Assembly: GCF_021596945.1 (NCBI RefSeq) | Contig: NZ_CP063779.1 | Coordinates: forward strand, 4,562,001 to 4,626,000 | Reading direction: 5' to 3' | DNA length: 64,000 nt | Origin: Mongoliitalea daihaiensis | GTDB lineage: Bacteria > Bacteroidota > Bacteroidia > Cytophagales > Cyclobacteriaceae | Made by a program: the position numbers and the translations under genes | Shown here: positions 1 to 8,547 of the stretch, one piece after another | How positions within the stretch are numbered: the first letter of the stretch is position 1 | Layout of the letters: every line of letters begins with the position of its first letter | Notes under the pieces: generated by a model | Database searches by the model: none | The model's input: only the letters and a program-made list of their open reading frames with translations | What the model was told of the DNA's origin: nothing

Positions 1-137
1 ATTATAGCGCATTTCAATCACAATACTATAATTCTTACCAATCAGCGGTTTTAACAATCTTCACAACAGGATCCGGTGTGATAAACGTACAGTCTTACCA
101 TTTGGGGAAAAATAAAAGTTCAGAACTGGTTCAGTAA
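1..137 (+). CDS. C-terminal tail of an unidentified protein (5' end outside window)
   Basis: Reading from base 3, an open frame runs from the window edge to a TAA at 135-137, giving 44 residues rich in Tyr, Ser and Gln (begins YSAFQSQYYNSYQ). The composition is protein-like and the other two forward frames are closed within about 55 bases, so this is plausibly the end of a gene transcribed in the same direction as its neighbours. No family can be recognised from so short a piece, and it could be chance. The following bases up to 425 contain no other frame I would defend. Confidence 0.35.
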   Translation, partial: YSAFQSQYYNSYQSAVLTIFTTGSGVINVQSYHLGKNKSSELVQ

Positions 138-425
138 ATTGAGCAAGCAATTTTTAATTATAAAAGATCTGTAGAGTCCTCGACTTCAGCTTCAGAAACT
201 TACACTAAGGATGATTTTTATTAATAGGTAATTTTGCAACTATTCATTTTTTCTGTTTAGAATTTTGTGAATGCGTATGCTTTCAAAAGATAATCCTTAT
301 TTTAGCGTCGTTTTGGTAAAGTAAGTAAAGCGTTCATCCGAAATTTCACTATTTACTAGCTGATCTCCCATAATTAGAGCGCGCGAAAAACTAAGTCCAG
401 AGCAATCATCCACATCTATTAACTT

Positions 426-1892
426 ATGAAAGCTATTACTTTGCTGGCAGTGGTTATATTCATCTTGCCGCTCTTTCCTTGTTCTTTTGTACAAGGTCAA
501 GGGACAATTGTTAGAAAAGAAGGTCATTTTGTAGGCAATCTCGATTTTATAGAAAGTTCAGCCACTTACAGGCAACGACCAAACAGAATAACGAGACCAA
601 GTTATATGGGAGGCTTTCCAAATGAATATGAAGAAAATAGGATTACTGTTAAAGGAATGGTTAGTGCCGCCGTATTAACAATGGATTGGTGGTCTTTATT
701 TGGAGAACCTGTGGAGAATTATAATTTCCAATGGACTTCCACTGGGCAGTACTATGTGAGTGTTTATGGAGGGATGGCTGCCACTATCAGTAGAAACCAA
801 TTGCAGAACTATCCAGATTTGCTCTTACGATTTGATGCGCTTAAGCCTTTAGACATCAAATTTGTTATTTATTGGCGGCACAGTGATGAAGCATATAAAA
901 ATAATCTTCATTATTCTTTTTCTTCGAGTAATCGCAATCAAAGCGTAACAACTACGATTACCACTGGGATGCTGTTTGAGCCAAGTGGCAAAAGTCCGTT
1001 AAGTGTCCCGGGCATTCGGCAAGGAAAAGGACTACAATTTATTAACCAACTATATGATGGCTACCAACATTATACTTTAAGCGATGAAGCAAAGAAAACC
1101 TGGTTGGCAGAGTTTAATAAGGCCACTAGTATTAAAATTGATGCCTTTTATGTCACTGAAATTCGTTGGCCTGTAGCCGAAATGAAAGCCATTGCGGAAC
1201 TTTACTCAGCGTATGAAAATGGCACGAAAGAACCAACTCCCATGGAACAAGTTTCAAAAGCTGAGGATGAAATTAATAAGCTTTCAACTTACATCGAAAA
1301 TGACTTTTGGGGTGAGACTGTTGAACCTGAGGATAGTGATTTATCAACTACGCGAGTTAACGGAAAATACGGCTTAGTGAATAAAAAAGGAGTAACTATA
1401 GTTCCTCCTATTTATGATCGAATTCACTTCAGTAGCCAAACAAAAACTTCAATCGCTCATTCAAATCCAAAGAGATTTAAAAGAGATAATTTTTACGGTG
1501 TAGACTTTTTCGATGTCGTCGTATACTCTGATAAGGGAAAAGAACTTTTTAGAGTCTCTAATGCTCAGGGCTTTATACTTGAAGATGTAAATTGTCTTTA
1601 CATTCGTACGCCGACCTCTGCTTATATGTATCGCTTAAAGTCATTTGAAAAAATATGGGAAGTAGCTTACACAGATTCATATTATAGTAGAGGCAGCATA
1701 GATGGTTTTCGAGGCGACAGGGCTGTTTGGGGAAGTGAAGGAATAAATGTTCCATCTGATATTATTCAAGGTGTTATTGTCCATGAATTCATGGGGCTTG
1801 ATAACAGAGGTAATATGATTGTGAAACATCACGTGTACGGAGTAACCGAATCGCAAGATGTGAGATTTATCGGCACTTTAAAGCATAATTAA
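426..1892 (+). CDS. Secreted protein with a WG-like repeat, function unknown
   Basis: 488 residues. An N-terminal signal peptide (about residues 1-25, ending ..VQGQG) argues for export. Around residues 311-328 the segment VNGKYGLVNKKGVTIVPP matches the WG/KWG repeat pattern (G-x-W/Y-G-hydrophobic-hydrophobic-x-x-x-G), usually found in surface or periplasmic beta-rich proteins of Bacteroidota. Only one clear copy is visible. The first part, after the signal, contains HFVGNLDFIES, which recurs in a decayed fragment near 5060. The gene is followed after 39 bp by another secreted protein on the same strand, probably one transcript. No enzymatic motif is seen. The start is chosen because the signal peptide begins there. 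Confidence 0.75.
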   Translation: MKAITLLAVVIFILPLFPCSFVQGQGTIVRKEGHFVGNLDFIESSATYRQRPNRITRPSYMGGFPNEYEENRITVKGMVSAAVLTMDWWSLFGEPVENYNFQWTSTGQYYVSVYGGMAATISRNQLQNYPDLLLRFDALKPLDIKFVIYWRHSDEAYKNNLHYSFSSSNRNQSVTTTITTGMLFEPSGKSPLSVPGIRQGKGLQFINQLYDGYQHYTLSDEAKKTWLAEFNKATSIKIDAFYVTEIRWPVAEMKAIAELYSAYENGTKEPTPMEQVSKAEDEINKLSTYIENDFWGETVEPEDSDLSTTRVNGKYGLVNKKGVTIVPPIYDRIHFSSQTKTSIAHSNPKRFKRDNFYGVDFFDVVVYSDKGKELFRVSNAQGFILEDVNCLYIRTPTSAYMYRLKSFEKIWEVAYTDSYYSRGSIDGFRGDRAVWGSEGINVPSDIIQGVIVHEFMGLDNRGNMIVKHHVYGVTESQDVRFIGTLKHN

Positions 1893-1931
1893 TCCAAGTC
1901 TCCTAAAAAAAGTATTAAAATACTTAAAATC

Positions 1932-2984
1932 ATGACAAAACTATCATCTGCAGTGCTTCCTGTTTTCATAATGCTATTCTTTTTTAATCTGGCTTATTCC
2001 CAAAGTTCTATTGAGATCTATAATACTGCCAAATCCCAGTATGAAAGTGGTAATTACGAGAAAGCCGTTCAAAACCTAAAAATAATTGAACAAACCATCG
2101 GAGCCAATCCCAAAGTACAGTCTTTGTTGGTCTATTGCTATATCGATACCGATGATTTTATTCAAGCAAAAATAGAACTTGAAAAATACAAAATGTTGGT
2201 GCCGTATAGTGTCAGCGAAGCACACAAAGAAATTTTAGCGCAAGAAAAGTTGATCAACGAGGAGTTAGCCAAACTTGAGCAGGATCACTATCAACGGATC
2301 CAACAAGAAAGACTCGCACAAGCTCAACATGCCATCACTACGACTTATGACACACCTCTTCGGAGGCAAGTGCTAGAGACTCAAAAAATAAATGCACAAG
2401 TTATTGAGGCTAAAGAAACTGAGTTAGCAGCTTATCATCGAATGATTGCATCCAACGATGAAAAATCAGCAAGTGATTTTTATTTTACCTATCCTTCCAG
2501 TATTTATCGTTCGGAGGCCTATCAACTTTGGCAAGAACGTTTTTTGGCAAATGCTTCAACGATGCGTGATGAACAGGCATTAAGCAAATTGAATTCATTT
2601 AAAAGCACTTTTGCTTCACCACCTGCCTCTTCCACCACCATGGACCAAGCAAGGCAATTGTATAATCAAAAGTGGACGAGTACGTACAATTACTACAATA
2701 CTCAATATTTAACTAATAAGGCAACCATACAGAGAAAGGAAACCAAAGAATGGTTGAATCTTATGTTGTTTACTGCTGTGATGTATGGGGTCGGTTATGG
2801 TGTTGAAAATTATTTAATTGAAAGTACTGATTCACCTCAGTATTACGGTGAGATTTTTGCGGCAGGTTATTTAACATTAAGCTTAATTATAGAAGCTCCA
2901 TGGACTAAAACTAAAACAAGTAGGGAGCAAAACAGGAAAATTTTACAAAAGGTGAATCAATATAGTAGACAACCTAGTTTTTAA
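1932..2984 (+). CDS. Secreted TPR-like protein with C-terminal hydrophobic segments
   Basis: 350 residues. Residues 1-24 form a signal peptide ending in AYSQ. Residues about 28-95 look like two tetratricopeptide helical hairpins (YNTAKSQYESGNYEKAVQNL, then a second A/L-rich pair), a protein-binding scaffold. Residues about 95-135 are Glu/Gln/Lys-rich and probably helical. Two hydrophobic segments near 274-290 and 303-322 suggest membrane anchoring, and the tail after them is Lys/Arg/Gln-rich (SREQNRKILQKVNQYSRQPS). It sits 39 bp behind the WG-repeat gene and likely works with it. A sequence very like its last 25 residues occurs in the remnant at 5030-5183, so the pair has been duplicated. Its function is unknown. 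Confidence 0.7.
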   Translation: MTKLSSAVLPVFIMLFFFNLAYSQSSIEIYNTAKSQYESGNYEKAVQNLKIIEQTIGANPKVQSLLVYCYIDTDDFIQAKIELEKYKMLVPYSVSEAHKEILAQEKLINEELAKLEQDHYQRIQQERLAQAQHAITTTYDTPLRRQVLETQKINAQVIEAKETELAAYHRMIASNDEKSASDFYFTYPSSIYRSEAYQLWQERFLANASTMRDEQALSKLNSFKSTFASPPASSTTMDQARQLYNQKWTSTYNYYNTQYLTNKATIQRKETKEWLNLMLFTAVMYGVGYGVENYLIESTDSPQYYGEIFAAGYLTLSLIIEAPWTKTKTSREQNRKILQKVNQYSRQPSF

Positions 2985-3391
2985 AAAATAGCAGCTACTA
3001 AATTAGATTACCCTGTCACTGAAAAGTTGACTATGGGAAAATTTCTACTATTGCATTAATCTGGAAATAACTTAAAATTTTTCAAAGGGTTTTATATAAC
3101 CATTTTTGACCCATTTTACTGATAATCATCCATTGAAAGAATTGCTTCTGTCTTGATATCATTAGAATATTAAAATCACTTTAAGTTAATTTTGAAAAAA
3201 ATTATTTTTTTCAAAATAGATAAACTTAAATCACTACATTTAAAAATAATCTTTGATTACTTACTGGCTAACAATATGATAGCTATGATAATTGAGTTAT
3301 AGAGTAAAGAAAAATTAATTAGAAGAAGTATTTGAAAATTTCAAGTTGGGGAAAGGACCAATTTCATTATTAAACCTAACCATACCGTCAT
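2985..3391. other. AT-rich intergenic region
   Basis: About 400 bases, very AT-rich, with no open frame of protein-like composition and no strong hairpin followed by a T run. It presumably carries the promoter for the gene at 3392, but I see no convincing promoter match. Confidence 0.5.
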
Positions 3392-3952
3392 ATGGACTCA
3401 GAAAAGATATTGTTGGTTTTTTTAGGCATTTTTATTTCTACGGTGTTTCAGCTTATCAGTAGTTATTTTACAAAAAAAACTGATAAGTCTCTTAAACACA
3501 CGGAGCAACTCAAACTTTTGACGAGTGAATTAGAAGACTTAATTAGGCATTGCATAGCAAATCAAGAGGTGTTACATGCCATTAATTTTGAGAAAGGAGT
3601 TCCGTCCATGTTACATTTTGAAAAAATGAAGGTTATGGAGTCTTCTTTGATATTTTCTCAAGAAACATTTAATGTTATTGACAGTAAATTCACCAGACAT
3701 ATCAATAGGTTGAAGTTGGAAATCAGAAACATCAATTTAGAAATAGACTATGTGATTAAATACAGGCAAGGTGATGATTTTCAATTGCCGGTATTTAAGG
3801 AATATTTTGAGTATTTACTTCTAAAAACAAATACCATTGTAAAGAATTTACCTAGTAGATTGGGAGAATTGATTAAAGTAGATGATCAAATTCTTAAAAG
3901 AATTGAACAATACAGGCATGAAAGTCGGGTCAAGACAATTATTTATGACTGA
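3392..3952 (+). CDS. Small protein with one N-terminal membrane anchor, unknown
   Basis: 186 residues. Residues about 5-26 (ILLVFLGIFISTVFQLISSY) form a single transmembrane helix without a cleavage site. The rest is charged, Leu/Ile-rich and probably a long helical bundle or coiled coil facing the cytoplasm (positive FTKKTDKSLKH follows the helix). No family is recognised. It stands alone, with about 400 bases of AT-rich DNA before it and 128 bases before the next gene on the same strand. Confidence 0.6.
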   Translation: MDSEKILLVFLGIFISTVFQLISSYFTKKTDKSLKHTEQLKLLTSELEDLIRHCIANQEVLHAINFEKGVPSMLHFEKMKVMESSLIFSQETFNVIDSKFTRHINRLKLEIRNINLEIDYVIKYRQGDDFQLPVFKEYFEYLLLKTNTIVKNLPSRLGELIKVDDQILKRIEQYRHESRVKTIIYD

Positions 3953-4080
3953 TAGACCACTAATTAAGTTAGGGTATAGAAGAATTGATCAACTGATTAA
4001 AGGAAAAATTTTTAACATTTAATCTACAGTCATTACTGGAGACCTAGATTTGATGCACAAAAACAACCCTTTAACTACTT

Positions 4081-4656
4081 ATGATCAAAAAACTAATTTT
4101 ATCATTAGCTGCCATTTTTTTGGTCTATCGTTCAGTTGAGCTATTACGGTTTTTGAATAACATGAACCCAGATCAGTTCCATTGGGTTGGAGCGATCGCT
4201 TTTTCATTTATTCTGAATTTATTTATTACGGGTATTTATGCCTTTCTTGGTTTTACTTTTGTGACCAGTCGTATTTTACCAGATTCTTACTATCGCATCA
4301 AAAACTCTAAAAACATAAAGATGATTTATAAATTATTGGGTGTGGAGTATTTTAAACTGTTATTACTTAAATTTTTTTGGGGAACTAAGAAGAATAGAAA
4401 GAAATATTTTGATGGCACAAAAACAGGACTAATGCATTTTGATATACAAACAAGACAATCAGAATTTGGACATTTGATAGCCTTCATTACCATTCAAATT
4501 GTTTCTATTTATATACTTTCAGAAGGACATGTAGCCATTTTTTTTAGTACAACTTTCATTAATATACTTGGAAATTTTTACCCAATTATTTTGCAGAGAA
4601 ATCATAGAATTCAGATTGAACGTTTAAAACTACTGATTGACAAGCAAGCTCGATAA
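4081..4656 (+). CDS. Integral membrane protein, unknown
   Basis: 191 residues with hydrophobic stretches around 4-22, 35-65 and two between about 128 and 165, so three or four transmembrane helices. A basic loop (WGTKKNRKKYFDGTK, about residues 100-115) probably lies in the cytoplasm. No catalytic or binding motif is visible and the family is not recognised. It may be co-transcribed with the membrane-anchored protein just upstream, but the 128-base gap leaves this open. Confidence 0.6.
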   Translation: MIKKLILSLAAIFLVYRSVELLRFLNNMNPDQFHWVGAIAFSFILNLFITGIYAFLGFTFVTSRILPDSYYRIKNSKNIKMIYKLLGVEYFKLLLLKFFWGTKKNRKKYFDGTKTGLMHFDIQTRQSEFGHLIAFITIQIVSIYILSEGHVAIFFSTTFINILGNFYPIILQRNHRIQIERLKLLIDKQAR

Positions 4657-5029
4657 ATTACCAGACTAATAAATAATAGAGCCAACGCAAATGAAAAGTC
4701 TATGGCTGGATCGATTAGACATCTTCGGGCTGATCAATCGGTTACTTACTGGTTTGAATGAAAAACCGTGATGCCGCCTATTTTGTGCGGGAGCAATTTA
4801 GTTCAAAATTAAGTCATTGAAAATTAATGGATTATTTCGATTGATTTTGTGTTTTTGGGTATCTCGGATTATTTTTAGTTTATATTTGTGAGACATAAAA
4901 GGTATTCTAGCGGTAGCTTTAGTGTACAGATTATTCAAAAACTAGGCAGAATGAATAAAGTTGTCAAGTCTTTAGGCAGCTCTTTTGATGAATCAGAGCT
5001 TGTTATCATTGAAAGGCAGGCCTTACTTG

Positions 5030-5183
5030 AAAATATTATTTTACGTAAAACAACACTACCATTTTGTTGGCAATTTGGATTTTACAGAAAGTTTAAAAAA
5101 ATTGGGAAACGAAATCAAGTCGGGAGCAGCATAAGCGAGTTTCACAAAAGGTCAATCAACATAGTGGCCAGTCTCGCTTTTGA
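5030..5183 (+). pseudogene. Decayed, deleted copy of the WG-repeat/TPR-like gene pair
   Basis: Two pieces of recognisable ancestry lie about 25 bases apart in different frames. Around 5059-5092 one frame reads HFVGNLDFTES, nearly identical to HFVGNLDFIES near the N-terminus of the protein at 426. From about 5112 to the TGA at 5181-5183 another frame reads KSSREQHKRVSQKVNQHSGQ.. and ends like the protein at 1932 (KTSREQNRKILQKVNQYSRQ..). This is what a large deletion would leave if it joined the beginning of the first gene of a duplicated pair to the end of the second. A longer frame starting with GTG at 4888 crosses both pieces in a third frame and is not a gene in my view. Nothing further is visible in 4657-5029 or 5184-5453. 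Confidence 0.65.
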
Positions 5184-5453
5184 GGAGAGGAATGTGCTGT
5201 AGGGATTGATATATAGCTATTTTAACCACCTCTTGAAGTTGAAGGATACCTTGTGTACAAGCATATCATCCCGCAACTACCGTCAGTCATCCAGTGAAGG
5301 ATATTTTGTGAACGCTTTTTGATGAGTGTTGGATTTTGCCTTACTTCAATATAATGTTCCAATACTCCAATAATAGTTAAGTTAACATTGAGTCAGTATT
5401 TAATGTCCTCTTTTGTTGTGAAAACAGAAAGATTTACTGAAGAATAAAAAAAG

Positions 5454-5484
5454 TTGGTTAAACTTAGATTCGCACTTACTTTTG
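5454..5484 (+). promoter_or_regulatory. Candidate Bacteroidota sigma-ABfr promoter for the GT4/lyase operon
   Basis: TTGG at 5454-5457, a 19-base spacer and TACTTTTG at 5477-5484 resemble the Bacteroidota consensus TTTG ... TAnnTTTG. The -7 element is a full match and the -33 element has one mismatch. It lies 40 bases before the ATG at 5525, a suitable distance. This is pattern matching only. Confidence 0.4.
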
Positions 5485-5524
5485 GGAAATTGATTTATCA
5501 CCAAAATAATTTACTTTAAAACTG

Positions 5525-6661
5525 ATGGGAACTACGATTGGGCAAAAAAAAATCCTTTTTTTTGAATCTGCCGTAATGGAACTGATTGTCGAGCATGGCA
5601 AAGCATCTGGAGGGGCGGCAGTACAAACCTTGGTTTGGATGGAGGGCTTACATGCCTTTGGTCATCAGGTTTTTTTAGCCTGCACAGCAGAAGATACACG
5701 AGCAATCAAACCGGAATACAGTTGGATTCAACAAGTTCCTTTGTTTCATTCCAATCGGGGAATCAAAAAAATCAGATGGGCAAGCTATAGAATTCCCAAA
5801 ATCTTTAAGGCCATTCAGCAGGTTCGGCCCGATTATCTGTATGAGTCTGTACCTTTTTGGGGCTCCTATATTCTTTCTGCTATATGCAAGATTCTTCAAG
5901 TCAAACATATCGTTCGCATATCCAATGATAATCTTTTGGATGAACGTCTGAAGAATACCGCCAGTAAATCTCATCAGTTTTTTTTGTTTTTGGGTTTGCG
6001 ATGGTCGGATATTATTTTTACTCAAAATAATTTTCAGCACGCTAAATTATCCGAGAGATTTCCTAACAAACCGATTGTTCAAATTTATAACCCCATTAAA
6101 ATAGCCCATGACTACATGAAACCAAAACAGGAGATGAAGGGGTACATCGCCTGGGTTGCTAACTTTCGATATCAAAAAAACTTACAGTTATTATTTAAGA
6201 TAGCTTCTATATTACCTCATGAGCAATTTAAAATTGCGGGTGTACCCACTTCTCATTACGACCAAGAATCAGAAGAGTTTGTGACTCGATTGAAAGCGTT
6301 GCCAAATGTAGAGTTTTTAGGACAGGTTGCACGTTCAGAGATTTTCATGTTATATGCCTCTGCCAAATTTTTGTTAAACACTTCCCGCTACGAAGGGTTC
6401 AGCAACACCTTTTTAGAAGCTATGAGTACCGGTACCCCAATTCTCACCAGTTCCTTAGTAAATCCAGATCAGCTTATTGATAGGAATGAATTGGGGCATG
6501 TTTATACTGATGAATCGGATCTTAAATACTTTTTAGATACATTGAGTGAATCAGAGTATCTGGAGCTATCAGAAAATTGCATATCTTATGTAGGTGAAAA
6601 ACATGCCTATAAAAAACTTACAGGGGTGTTATTGGAAAAATTATCTCAGCTGAACAAATGA
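5525..6661 (+). CDS. GT4-family glycosyltransferase
   Basis: 378 residues, the usual length for a GT-B retaining glycosyltransferase that moves a sugar from a nucleotide donor to a lipid-linked or growing glycan on the cytoplasmic side of the membrane. The C-terminal half carries the family signature YEGFSNTFLEAMSTG, with the E(x7)E pair at E290 and E298, preceded by a Rossmann strand region (YIAWVANFRYQKNLQLLFKI, about 199-218). The N-terminal half has a Gly-rich loop (HGKASGGAAVQTL). No signal peptide is present. Its stop overlaps the ATG of the following lyase by four bases, so the two are co-translated, linking synthesis and cleavage of a glycan. It is the only glycosyltransferase in the window. 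Donor and acceptor cannot be read from sequence. Confidence 0.88.
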   Translation: MGTTIGQKKILFFESAVMELIVEHGKASGGAAVQTLVWMEGLHAFGHQVFLACTAEDTRAIKPEYSWIQQVPLFHSNRGIKKIRWASYRIPKIFKAIQQVRPDYLYESVPFWGSYILSAICKILQVKHIVRISNDNLLDERLKNTASKSHQFFLFLGLRWSDIIFTQNNFQHAKLSERFPNKPIVQIYNPIKIAHDYMKPKQEMKGYIAWVANFRYQKNLQLLFKIASILPHEQFKIAGVPTSHYDQESEEFVTRLKALPNVEFLGQVARSEIFMLYASAKFLLNTSRYEGFSNTFLEAMSTGTPILTSSLVNPDQLIDRNELGHVYTDESDLKYFLDTLSESEYLELSENCISYVGEKHAYKKLTGVLLEKLSQLNK

Positions 6662-8100
6662 ATCGATTACAGTTTTTCAAAATCTTATTTTTTGCTAGTG
6701 TTCTTCTTTCGTTAGGCTCTTTTAATTTCTGCATGGGCCAACATCAAGAATCTCAACTTGCATTTCCCGGTGCAGAGGGTTTTGGGAAGTATGCCACTGG
6801 AGGCAGAGGAGGCATGGTTTATATTGTCACCAATTTACATGATAGTGGCCTTGGAAGCTTGCGTTGGGCCTTAGAGGCGAAGGGGCCACGGACCGTTATT
6901 TTTGAAGTTTCCGGTACCATAGAACTCCAAAGTCAACTAAATGTACGAAATGGAAATTTTACCTTAGCAGGTCAAACAGCTCCAGGGGATGGAATTACTA
7001 TAAAAAACTATCCCATTGACATTCGCTATGCAGACAATTTTATCATTCGATACATCCGGGTACGGATGGGAGATGAAAAGCTAAAAGAAGGTGACGCCAT
7101 AAACATACGAGGAGGAAAAAACATGATCATAGATCACTGTTCTTTCTCTTGGGGCACTGATGAAACATTATCTATGTATGATGCTGAAAATGCAACTATA
7201 CAATACTCCATAATCGCAGAAGGATTAAACGATTCCGTACATGAAAAAGGTCCTCATGGATATGGTTCTTTGATTGGAGGGTTAAATGTATCTATTTATA
7301 AAAATATCTTTGCAAACTTTATTCAACGAATGCCCCAATTTACGGCCATGGGCAAACGAGGACTCGTTGATATGAGAAACAACCTTATTTTCAATTGGGG
7401 ATTTAGAGGTACTGAAGGTGGAAGAGAATCTATCGTCAATATTGTATCCAATTATTTTAAACCTGGGGAAGCAACCTATAAGCGAGGGGGGGCACGGTTA
7501 ACAAACTTTTTATTTCCTTTAGGGGATGGAGAATTGGGGAATTATGGGTTGTTTTTTTTAAAAGATAATATATTAGAAGGTCAAAATCATGTAGAAAATA
7601 ATCAATGGTTAGGAGTTCTTTTACCAAACTCCAAACAACAGGAGCTATATCTTGAAAATCTAAAACATAAAAATGACCAAGGGGAATATATCCCTTTTGA
7701 GATCCCGGAGAAACTCTATCCTACTGAATTAAAATCTAATAGAGTTCTTCGTGAATTAACTCTTGCCGCGGGAAACAATTTGAAAAGAGATGCAGTGGAT
7801 CTGCGATTAATTGAGCAATTGAATACAGGTAAGGCAACCTATCAAGGTTCAAAAACTGGAATATCAGGAATAATCGATTCCCAAAACGATGTTGGTGGCT
7901 GGCCTGTTCTCCAATCTCTCCCTGCCCCCTTAGATACCGATAGGGATGGTATGCCCGATGCATGGGAAATCGCGCATGGATTGGATCCTTTCAAAAGAGA
8001 TCATAACAAGTATGATTTAGACTCCGACTACACGAATTTGGAAGTTTACCTTCACAGTCTTGTGATTTTAGGTCCAAAGGATCCCCCAACATCTCCTTAG
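6658..8100 (+). CDS. Pectate-lyase-like protein (PL1 fold), single domain
   Basis: 480 residues. A signal peptide (about 1-28, ..NFCMGQ) is followed by a parallel beta-helix domain that starts with AFPGAEGFGKYATGGRGG and includes IIDHCSFSWGTDETLSMYD, both hallmarks of Bacteroidota PL1 pectate-lyase-like proteins that cleave uronate-containing polymers by beta-elimination. Near the end, DTDRDGMPDAWEIAHGLDP is a thrombospondin type 3/EF-hand-like calcium loop. Unlike its two giant relatives in this window it ends right after that loop and has no T9SS sorting domain, so it may stay periplasmic. It overlaps the GT4 gene by four bases. Substrate is unknown; the context suggests the cell's own exopolysaccharide. 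Confidence 0.85.
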   Translation: MNRLQFFKILFFASVLLSLGSFNFCMGQHQESQLAFPGAEGFGKYATGGRGGMVYIVTNLHDSGLGSLRWALEAKGPRTVIFEVSGTIELQSQLNVRNGNFTLAGQTAPGDGITIKNYPIDIRYADNFIIRYIRVRMGDEKLKEGDAINIRGGKNMIIDHCSFSWGTDETLSMYDAENATIQYSIIAEGLNDSVHEKGPHGYGSLIGGLNVSIYKNIFANFIQRMPQFTAMGKRGLVDMRNNLIFNWGFRGTEGGRESIVNIVSNYFKPGEATYKRGGARLTNFLFPLGDGELGNYGLFFLKDNILEGQNHVENNQWLGVLLPNSKQQELYLENLKHKNDQGEYIPFEIPEKLYPTELKSNRVLRELTLAAGNNLKRDAVDLRLIEQLNTGKATYQGSKTGISGIIDSQNDVGGWPVLQSLPAPLDTDRDGMPDAWEIAHGLDPFKRDHNKYDLDSDYTNLEVYLHSLVILGPKDPPTSP

Positions 8101-8547
8101 AGTAGTTATTTACTTTAGTAGTATAAATTGTATTATTTTTACACACCTTACCATACCCTCCTTCTCAAAGTAATATCCTGAGTTTTCCGTGAATTTTAAA
8201 GCCATTTTTTACTTTGTAAAAATCAGATTCTACTATACAAATTTTTTCAATTGATAAGAAATATTTTACTGCTCTCCTCCTATGAACTTTTAAAAAATAC
8301 GCCCCATTAAATCAATATCAAGCATTTTTTAAACTAAAACCTGAAAACGACAAATTTATTTTTACAAATCCCTACCCTTAAATGTCTTTGTTCACACCAA
8401 TTTTGCTTTGTAAATCAAGCCTTAGGAGATCCTATTTTTAGTGTGGATCTTTGAATTATCAAAAGGTAAAACTGACTTCACTTCAACTGAAATAATTCAG
8501 TTTTTCTAAAAAAAATTCAATAGAATTTTCACTTAACTACAGGCATT
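8101..8547. other. AT-rich intergenic region before the giant lyase gene
   Basis: About 450 bases without a credible coding frame. A weak inverted repeat (AGATCC ... GGATCT, about 8428-8453) is present but has no T run. The promoter of the downstream 7.3-kb gene should be here, but no good TTTG/TAnnTTTG match was found. Confidence 0.45.

Noticed and set aside
4888-5202. 104-residue frame starting with GTG
   Set aside because: It crosses the two decayed gene pieces in a frame that matches neither ancestor.
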